Assembly (NCBI GenBank): GCA_035541995.1
Contig: DATKMG010000085.1
Coordinates: forward strand, 1 to 28,626
Reading direction: 5' to 3'
Length of the DNA stretch: 28,626 nt
DNA from: DATKMG01 sp035541995
Lineage (GTDB): Bacteria > Acidobacteriota > Terriglobia > Versatilivoradales > Versatilivoraceae
This document shows, in pieces, positions 23,252 to 28,626 of the stretch. The first letter of the stretch is position 1, and every line of letters starts with the position of its first letter. The position numbers and the translations under genes are program-made. Under the pieces are notes generated by a model. That model saw only the letters and a program-made list of their open reading frames with translations, did no database searches and was not told the origin of the DNA.

Positions 23252-24400
23252 TTAGTCCCCCCCTAGCCGTCGCCGCGCAACCTCAGCCCATTGACTAGTG
23301 GGATCCAGCTTGAGATAGGCCTCCCAGTGCCGATTGGCCTCTTCTTTACGGCCGGTTCTTTGCAGGCAAGCTGCCAGGTTAAAATGAGCGTCTGCAAAAG
23401 TGGGAGCAGCCTCAACTGCCTTGATCAGGCTTCCGATGGCCTCTTCGGTGTGCCCCTTGGCTTCCTGCACATCCGCCAGATTGTACCATCCTTCGGCCAA
23501 ACCGGCGTCCTGAGCGACACAGGTCCTATAGGCCTGCTCAGCCACCCCCAAGCGATCTGCATCTCTCAACACGTTTCCCAAATTGAAGTAGGCTTGCGGA
23601 AAATAAGGCTGTATTGCAAGGGCTTTGAGATATGCCCTTTCGGCGCCCTCCAGGTCTTCCTCATCTTCCAGAACCTTCCCTCGCTCAAGCCATTCAGCAG
23701 CGCTCAACTCGGACGAGGGCAGTTCTATCACCTGTGGTTCTGACTTGGATGAAATTTCGAAGTTGAAAACCAGCTGCCCTTCCGGTGTGATCCGTCTGTC
23801 CCCAAAGTCGGCCAGCAAGGTCGTTGGGCTTTCAACCAGGATTCTCAATTGAGCTAGAGGCCGGTCCGTGCCGGGCAACACAGATGCCAGCCCTCGAATA
23901 CTGGCTGCAATCGTTTCGCGCCGGACACCCTGATGGAGTAGTGCGCCAATCATGCGCAACGTGATAATGTCCTGGAAGTCATACATCCCGTCCAGTGAAC
24001 TGATCAAGCTGGATTGTTCCCAGCGGCATATTGTTTTCGGATCCAGCTTTAACAGCCTGCAAACCTCGGCCAGTGAATAGGTCTTATTGAGTCGGGACTT
24101 CGTTTTCTCCAGGCCTGCCAATTCCAGGAAGATCAACTCCGAAATGATATGAATGGAGTTGTATTTCTGGTTAATTTCTTCAGCCCGTCTCAGTTTGTTA
24201 CTGGGCGTGCCATCGGGAAGCAAGGGCCATCCCTCCATGCCCACTACCAGAATAGAGGTCTGTCTGGTAACTGAGGTTCCGGGTTCGCCTCCCGCCTGCT
24301 TGACCACCTGGTGCGCTTCCTGTCTGGTCATGGATGCCAGCTTGCCGGTGAAGACGACCCGGGCCTGTCCTAGCGAAAATGTGGTCCGCACAGTCTGCAT
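23252..24400 (-). CDS. BRCT - MerR-like HTH - TPR protein
   Basis: A 382-residue protein of unusual make-up. Residues 8-92 form a BRCT domain like that of NAD-dependent DNA ligase (VVFTGKLASMTRQEAHQVVK, AGGEPGTSVTRQTSILVVG). Residues 104-170 match a MerR-type helix-turn-helix (YSLAEVCRLLKLDPKTICRW then EQSSLI). Residues 230-378 hold four TPR units, with the consensus AYFNLGNVL, GWYNLADVQEAKGHTEEAI and AHFNLAACLQRTGR. DNA binding plus protein scaffolding is inferred, perhaps coupling DNA status to transcription. It has no signal peptide or membrane span. It is first of a two-gene minus-strand unit. Confidence 0.85.
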   Translation of the reverse strand: MQTVRTTFSLGQARVVFTGKLASMTRQEAHQVVKQAGGEPGTSVTRQTSILVVGMEGWPLLPDGTPSNKLRRAEEINQKYNSIHIISELIFLELAGLEKTKSRLNKTYSLAEVCRLLKLDPKTICRWEQSSLISSLDGMYDFQDIITLRMIGALLHQGVRRETIAASIRGLASVLPGTDRPLAQLRILVESPTTLLADFGDRRITPEGQLVFNFEISSKSEPQVIELPSSELSAAEWLERGKVLEDEEDLEGAERAYLKALAIQPYFPQAYFNLGNVLRDADRLGVAEQAYRTCVAQDAGLAEGWYNLADVQEAKGHTEEAIGSLIKAVEAAPTFADAHFNLAACLQRTGRKEEANRHWEAYLKLDPTSQWAEVARRRLGGD

Positions 24401-24721
24401 CCGAATTTATCCCTTGCCCAGCTTCATCGTGCCGCTGCTGGTAATGGCATTATGAAGTCAGCCGGGACCCCCATGCGGGAGATCGCCCGACAGTCTGCCC
24501 AAGAGGCACCTAGCAGCATAGCACCTCCTCAATTGTGGATGGGACGATTCTAAAGTGTAACCGTTAAGTGTTTGACTCGTCAACCGGTTATCGTTTGGAC
24601 TTTCCCCCGGGGCTTTTTCCAATTGGCTGTTGAATATAGTAGAATATTCAGGTTTGCCCCTCAGCCACCCCGGAAGCCTCGGGAGAGAATCTCTGAATTG
24701 AAATCCACAGGAGCGTTAATC
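24401..24721. other. Divergent intergenic region before galU
   Basis: 321 bases between the BRCT-MerR-TPR start and galU. The right part has a -10-like TAGAAT (24640-24645) with a poor -35 TTCCAA 17 bases upstream, which could serve galU. AGGAG at 24709-24713 is the galU ribosome site. I see no strong hairpin or operator. Confidence 0.4.
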
Positions 24722-25624
24722 ATGGCGAATCCTATCTCAAAGGCGATTGTCCCTGCTGCTGGTCTTGGAACCCGCTTGTTGCCGGCCACCAAATCTCAGC
24801 CCAAGGAAATGCTCCCAGTTGCGCGAAAACCCATTGTTCAATATGTCGTAGAAGAACTACAGTCTGCCAACCTCTCACAGATTCTCCTTGTGACCGGCCG
24901 ACGCAAGAATGCGATAGAAGACCATTTTGACCCTGATCCTTATCTTCTATCCTTGTTAACTCAAGCCGGGAACGAAACCTTACTGGCCGAACTATCATAC
25001 ATCCAGCGCCAGACCCGCTTTTTTTATACGCGCCAAAGTCAGGCACAGGGGTTAGGCCACGCCGTCTCTTTGGGAGCAAGGTTTGTAGACGACGAGAGCT
25101 GCGTAGTAGCCCTGGGCGATTCCCTAATTGCCGGCAATGACCCAGCGGGCCCTGTGCGAGCCATGATTCAAGCCCACCAAGATCTGAAAGCCGCAGCCGT
25201 GATTGCAGTCGAGCAGGTTGAATCCGAGGAAACTCATCACTATGGGATCATCCACCCCCAAGGAAGTCTCCCGGGTGCGAAGGAACCTTTCCGCGTGAAC
25301 GATATTGTGGAAAAGCCCGCTCAGGGGACTGCTCCCAGCAATCTGGCTGTAGCGGCCCGTTATGTCTTCAGCCCGAGCATATTCGAAGCTTTGGAGCGCA
25401 CTCCGCCGGATCAGAAGGGGGAAATTCAACTGACCGATGCCATCCGGTTGCTTATCCACTCGGGGCAACCAGTCTATGCCTGGTTGTTGGGGCCCGATCA
25501 ACCTCGCTATGACATCGGGAATTTCGAAAGCTATTTTCGGACGTTCATCGACATGGTCCTCACCGATGAGCGATATGGATACATGGCCCGGCAATACATC
25601 AAGGCAAAGGCTTATGAACTGTAA
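24722..25624 (+). CDS. galU: UTP-glucose-1-phosphate uridylyltransferase
   Basis: A 300-residue nucleotidyltransferase making UDP-glucose from UTP and glucose-1-phosphate. The nucleotide-binding motif AGLGTRLLPATKSQPKEMLP lies at residues 13-32. IVQYVVEEL, FFYTRQSQAQGLGHAV, VVALGDSLI and GIIHPQG then NDIVEKPAQ follow as in GalU. The C-terminal YDIGNFESYFRTFIDM is the family ending. ATG at 24722 with AGGAG eight bases ahead is chosen over a reading from 24572. Its last 11 bases overlap the GHMP kinase gene, so both are made together. UDP-glucose feeds cell-envelope polysaccharide and, through the kinase, perhaps sugar salvage. Confidence 0.92.
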   Translation: MANPISKAIVPAAGLGTRLLPATKSQPKEMLPVARKPIVQYVVEELQSANLSQILLVTGRRKNAIEDHFDPDPYLLSLLTQAGNETLLAELSYIQRQTRFFYTRQSQAQGLGHAVSLGARFVDDESCVVALGDSLIAGNDPAGPVRAMIQAHQDLKAAAVIAVEQVESEETHHYGIIHPQGSLPGAKEPFRVNDIVEKPAQGTAPSNLAVAARYVFSPSIFEALERTPPDQKGEIQLTDAIRLLIHSGQPVYAWLLGPDQPRYDIGNFESYFRTFIDMVLTDERYGYMARQYIKAKAYEL

Positions 25625-26615
25625 GCGACGTTTTGTCTGCTCCGCTCCAGGGCGGGCGGGTATTGTCGGAAACCCCACAGACATGTATGGCGGTTCGGTC
25701 CTTTCCTGCTCGGTGGGCATGCGAGCCCGGGTCCGCATGCAGGCCGCCGATGAGCTGATTCTCGCGACTAATGGAGTGCAATGCAAAATCTCCAATCGAA
25801 ATGACCTCAAACCGCGCGGGGACCTCTTTGACGTGGCCCGTGCCATCCTCGATTACATGAAGTTCCCTCCGGTAAAATGTTATGTGGAGTATGAGAGTGA
25901 GATCCCGGTGCGTAGCGGCCTGGCCGGTTCGACCGCCCTGATGGTTTCTTTGTTGCGCGGGCTTCTGGCCTGGCAGAATGTCCACCCCAATGCCTACCGT
26001 CTGGCAGAGATGGCGCGCTATATCGAATTGAATCATCTCAAGGTGGTGTGCGGTTACCAGGATGCCTACATGTGCAGTTTCGGCGGCCTGAACTATATGG
26101 ATTTCCGTGGTAAACAGTTTTATCGCGAAGCAGAAGCCGAATTGTTTGCCACGATTGAATCACTCGGTCCCTTTGTCCAGAAATTGCCGTTCATATTAGG
26201 CTTTACGGGTGTGCAGCATGCCTCCGGTTCTGTCCATAAGCCATTACGCGAACGCTGGCTCGAAGGCGAGCGGGCTGTTGTGGCAGCCTACGAGAGAATC
26301 ACCGAAATTGCCCGTATGGGGAAGAAAGCGTTGATGCTGGAGGACTGGCGCACCTTGGCCGGTCTCATGAACGAGAATCATGCCATTCAAAGGGATCTGG
26401 GGGGCTCAGGAGAATCCAATGAGCGCTTGATCGCGGCGGCACTGGCAGCAGGTGCGCCGGCAGCCAAATTGGCAGGAGCGGGCGACGGAGGTACCATCAT
26501 TGCCCTGTGGTTGAGGGAAGATTCGAGCTGTTTGGAGTCAGCCATGCACCAGGCCGGCGCAACGGCCACATTCCCATTAAAGATCTCTCCCGGAGCCCTC
26601 ATTGAAGAAGAGTAA
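25614..26615 (+). CDS. GHMP-family sugar kinase (glucuronokinase-like)
   Basis: A 333-residue kinase of the galactokinase/homoserine/mevalonate kinase superfamily. Motif 1 is APGRAGIVGNPTDMYGG near residues 11-27, the ATP loop motif 2 PVRSGLAGSTALM is at 98-110, and motif 3 KLAGAGDGG is at about 285-293. The GNPTD-x-YGG segment resembles glucuronokinases and related sugar-1-kinases that phosphorylate the anomeric oxygen. It begins inside the last codons of galU (11-base overlap), which ties it to nucleotide-sugar formation: the kinase would supply sugar-1-phosphate to a GalU-like uridylyltransferase. The exact sugar is unknown. Cytoplasmic. Confidence 0.85.
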   Translation: MNCKRRFVCSAPGRAGIVGNPTDMYGGSVLSCSVGMRARVRMQAADELILATNGVQCKISNRNDLKPRGDLFDVARAILDYMKFPPVKCYVEYESEIPVRSGLAGSTALMVSLLRGLLAWQNVHPNAYRLAEMARYIELNHLKVVCGYQDAYMCSFGGLNYMDFRGKQFYREAEAELFATIESLGPFVQKLPFILGFTGVQHASGSVHKPLRERWLEGERAVVAAYERITEIARMGKKALMLEDWRTLAGLMNENHAIQRDLGGSGESNERLIAAALAAGAPAAKLAGAGDGGTIIALWLREDSSCLESAMHQAGATATFPLKISPGALIEEE

Positions 26616-26678
26616 TCGGAGAAACGCAGTTGTCCACGTCCGAATCCGAACAAAACGCTCCATTAGAACTTGCCTGTC

Positions 26679-26951
26679 TCAGGCCCCTTTCTTGTGAGTC
26701 TTTTGGGCACCTTGAATCTTGCCTGGCGCCTCTCCGTGGGTAGGTGGCTTGCCGTGTTCGTCTGCCCGGTCCAGTCGGGCACGTTCTTGCGCTTCCAGGC
26801 TGAAGGATCCGGAAACGCGAGTCAGGGATTCTGGAATGGGGAAGACACGTCCACAGCGAGTACATTCCCACACTTTCTCGTTCCCCAGAAAATGCATGAT
26901 GCAGCGATGATTTCCGTGACACAAGAACAGCGACAAAAACGTCTCCCACAT
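26679..26951 (-). CDS. Small cysteine-containing protein following bactofilin
   Basis: A 90-residue protein that I do not recognise as a named family. It has a Cys-x2-Cys knuckle in KVWECTRCGRVFPIP, preceded by His and Cys residues in CHGNHRCIMHF, which together could bind one metal ion. The tail is charged and low in hydrophobics. The ATG at 26951 is chosen because GGAGGA lies eight bases ahead; a longer start at 26966 has its ribosome site too close. It lies 42 bases after the bactofilin stop in the same direction. It is probably co-expressed, but no function can be claimed. Confidence 0.6.
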   Translation of the reverse strand: MWETFLSLFLCHGNHRCIMHFLGNEKVWECTRCGRVFPIPESLTRVSGSFSLEAQERARLDRADEHGKPPTHGEAPGKIQGAQKTHKKGA

Positions 26952-26993
26952 AGACTCGTCCTCCATGCCTCCGATCCGGTAATGCGGCGAATG

Positions 26994-27542
26994 CTAGTAG
27001 CGGTCTGCCAATGCGGCTTTGCCGCTGTCAACCATAACAGGCTCAGGGGAGTTGGGTCGCGGTCGGTCTCCGGTCTCTGCGCCTTTCCGCAAATTGACCT
27101 TTCCCTTAAAGTGGGCACCGTCCACAATGGATATTCGTGAGGATTCAATATTACCTACTAGAAATCCTGAAGCTCTGATTTCCACGAGTTCTCGAGCAAG
27201 GACATTACCTATCACTTTGCCGTCGATGCTGACATTCTTTGCATTGATCTCGGCTGTAACCTCACCGTGAGGACCGATCACAAGGTCGTGATCCTTGAGT
27301 TCGATCTTGCCTTCGACTCGGCCGTCAATGGTAAAATCCTCGTCCCCACTGAGCTCTCCCTTGATTGAAATCATCTTGCCAATGTTGATGGTGTCCTGTT
27401 TGGCCGGGGCAGGTTTGGATTCAAATCGGGGCTCCGGTGGTTTCTCCTCCTCGAATCTTCTAAAAGGAGTTTCCTCCCTTTGAGTCACCTGTTGAGCCAC
27501 TTGAGGTCTTTTTTCCTCTTCTTGCTTATTGCCTTTCCACAT
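26994..27542 (-). CDS. Bactofilin (polymer-forming cytoskeletal protein)
   Basis: A 182-residue bactofilin. Residues 1-50 are a Pro/Glu/Lys-rich disordered N-terminus. Residues 52-150 form the right-handed beta-helix domain with its short repeating strands: ISIKGELSGDEDFTIDGRVE, then GKIELKDHDLVIGPHGEV, NAKNVSIDGKVIGNVLA, and IRASGFLVGNIESSRISI. The tail is again disordered. Bactofilins assemble into non-polar filaments at the inner membrane and organise cell-wall enzymes or cell shape. No M23 peptidase partner lies next to it here. ATG at 27542 follows AAGGAGG. Confidence 0.92.
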   Translation of the reverse strand: MWKGNKQEEEKRPQVAQQVTQREETPFRRFEEEKPPEPRFESKPAPAKQDTINIGKMISIKGELSGDEDFTIDGRVEGKIELKDHDLVIGPHGEVTAEINAKNVSIDGKVIGNVLARELVEIRASGFLVGNIESSRISIVDGAHFKGKVNLRKGAETGDRPRPNSPEPVMVDSGKAALADRY

Positions 27543-27768
27543 AAATCCCTCCTTGGGACGGTTTGGATTGAACCTTTATTGGTTAAGCGAGTATCGCTAG
27601 TTCATTCACCCTGTAATCAAAGGTAATTCACCGGGGAGTGACTTTGCTGGCGCCTTCACGAATGAAGGGTCATGGGGTCGCCATTTCTTTTCGGAGCGCT
27701 GTGTGCTACTGATTAGATAAATTCTAAGATCGAGCCCTTTATTACCTGCTGCGTCTTGGATAAGCGCA

Positions 27769-28626
27769 CTATCCCAGTGTTTTGACGGCTTGCACGATTT
27801 TTCCCTCGGTTTGATGGAGATCGAAAATTAGGATTTCATTGTGTTCCTTCCTCAACCACGGGGCGGGGCAGAACAGTCGTTTTTGTGGTCCGATATCCCA
27901 ATATCGTCCCAGGTTATGACCGTTAACCCATACCAGCCCTTTCCTGTAATTCGACATGTCAAAATAAGTGTCAGCGATCCCGGTCAATTCGAAAGTCCCA
28001 CGGAAGAATATCCCTCTGCGTTTGCTGTCTATGGCGCTGGGCTTCAATCTTGCCAGGGTAGCCGCATCAAAAGGGAGATTGTAAACCTCCCAATTCATGA
28101 GCGTCATCCCTTCGAGTGTCACCCGATCGGTGATGCCTTTGCGGTCGATCATGGACTGGGCAAAATTGATTCGTCCCATCCCTTCAACGAGGATTTCCAG
28201 AACAGGCGTTTCTGAATAACTTTTCGGAATATCCAGATCTTGCTCCCCTTCTCGCCTGTCCAGTTTCCCGATATACCTTCCATCCAGGAATAGCGTGGCA
28301 TAGTCATGCAAATCGGTAATCGTCAACCGTCCGCTTTTGCGACCGACAAGAGATGCCCTGTAAAGAATGAATCCATAATCCTGCTGATAAGCTTCAAATG
28401 GCTTTGGTTGTACTGAATGGATTGGCTTTGGCAGAATGCTCCAAACGGAGGTCAGCTTCTCCATTCTAATCTCCGGAATCTCCATAGCCGGAATGGGCTC
28501 TGGGATCTGTGGCAGGTCGCTCACATATTTGGCAATGAGGTTACGGAGAGCAAAATACTTCGGGGTTGGCCGTCCCTGTTCGTTGATAGGCGCATCATAA
28601 TCGTAACTTGTCACATCCGGTTCGTA
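27769..28626 (-). CDS. GH35 beta-galactosidase, C-terminal part (partial, runs off right edge)
   Basis: 286 codons of the C-terminal half of a glycoside hydrolase family 35 beta-galactosidase. The window starts at YEPDVTSYDYDAPINEQGRP, the conserved segment at the end of the catalytic barrel. It then holds two jelly-roll domains: YGFILYRASLV, HDYATLFLDGRYIGKLDR, then FDMSNYRKGLVWVNGHNLGR and YWDIGPQKRLFCPAPWL. The catalytic glutamates are expected upstream, outside the window. GH35 enzymes remove terminal beta-galactose from plant or microbial polysaccharides. It probably acts in the periplasm or outside the cell, but the signal sequence is not visible here. Confidence 0.9.
   Translation of the reverse strand, partial: YEPDVTSYDYDAPINEQGRPTPKYFALRNLIAKYVSDLPQIPEPIPAMEIPEIRMEKLTSVWSILPKPIHSVQPKPFEAYQQDYGFILYRASLVGRKSGRLTITDLHDYATLFLDGRYIGKLDRREGEQDLDIPKSYSETPVLEILVEGMGRINFAQSMIDRKGITDRVTLEGMTLMNWEVYNLPFDAATLARLKPSAIDSKRRGIFFRGTFELTGIADTYFDMSNYRKGLVWVNGHNLGRYWDIGPQKRLFCPAPWLRKEHNEILIFDLHQTEGKIVQAVKTLG

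Noticed and set aside
25437..25613. N-terminal extension of the GHMP kinase into galU
   Set aside because: The extra 59 residues are a frame shadow of galU; the family motif starts right after the ATG at 25614.
26670..27140. Plus-strand ORF opposite bactofilin and the small Cys protein
   Set aside because: It lies antisense to a clear bactofilin and carries no domain signature.

Overview
The window looks like part of the chromosome of a free-living Gram-negative bacterium of moderate GC content, most likely from the Acidobacteriota. That placement is an inference. It rests on the gene mix: a kdp locus with a Usp-like gene and a tiny leader ORF before kdpF, a KdpD split into separate proteins, a PadR regulator paired with a HAAS-domain membrane protein, a bactofilin, a GH172 protein, a GH35 enzyme, and an RND efflux system with outer-membrane and periplasmic parts. 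I see no rRNA, tRNA, CRISPR array, phage genes, transposase or recognisable defence system.

Layout. Positions 1-626 (minus) are the start of a kdp potassium-uptake operon leaving the left edge: Usp-like protein, 27-residue membrane peptide, kdpF. Divergent from it, 857-4371 (plus) encodes a two-gene ABC importer: an ATPase fused to MgtE-N-like and AAA-associated domains, and a double permease, with no binding protein nearby. Positions 4414-10270 (minus) are a compact czcCBA-type heavy-metal efflux operon ending in a DUF190 gene. Positions 10518-15575 (minus) hold the kdp sensing genes: two tandem KdpD N-terminal-type proteins, then, beyond a 0.6 kb array of structured repeats, kdpE and a histidine kinase carrying only the KdpD C-terminal half. 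The first 15.6 kb is therefore mostly inorganic-ion transport and sensing.

The right half is more mixed. It contains a secreted GH172 (DUF2961) protein at 15654-16844 and a strongly structured intergenic element at 16985-17075. A PLP-dependent decarboxylase follows at 17211-18584, then a cold-shock protein whose leader carries a promoter and an intrinsic terminator. Next come an RDD membrane protein whose tail runs into a REP-like repeat, and a PadR-HAAS pair with an obvious operator. After these are an SRPBCC-methyltransferase fusion, a BRCT-MerR-TPR fusion, a galU-GHMP kinase overlapping pair (sugar-nucleotide formation), a bactofilin with a small Cys-rich protein, and the C-terminal part of a GH35 beta-galactosidase leaving the right edge.

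The observations I would follow first are the repeat array at 12863-13355 and the related-looking element at 16985-17053 (nested hairpins with complementary loops), the BRCT-MerR-TPR protein, the MgtE-N/ABC fusion, the tandem KdpD-N pair in which one member has lost its Walker B signature, and the promoter-terminator leader of the cold-shock gene.
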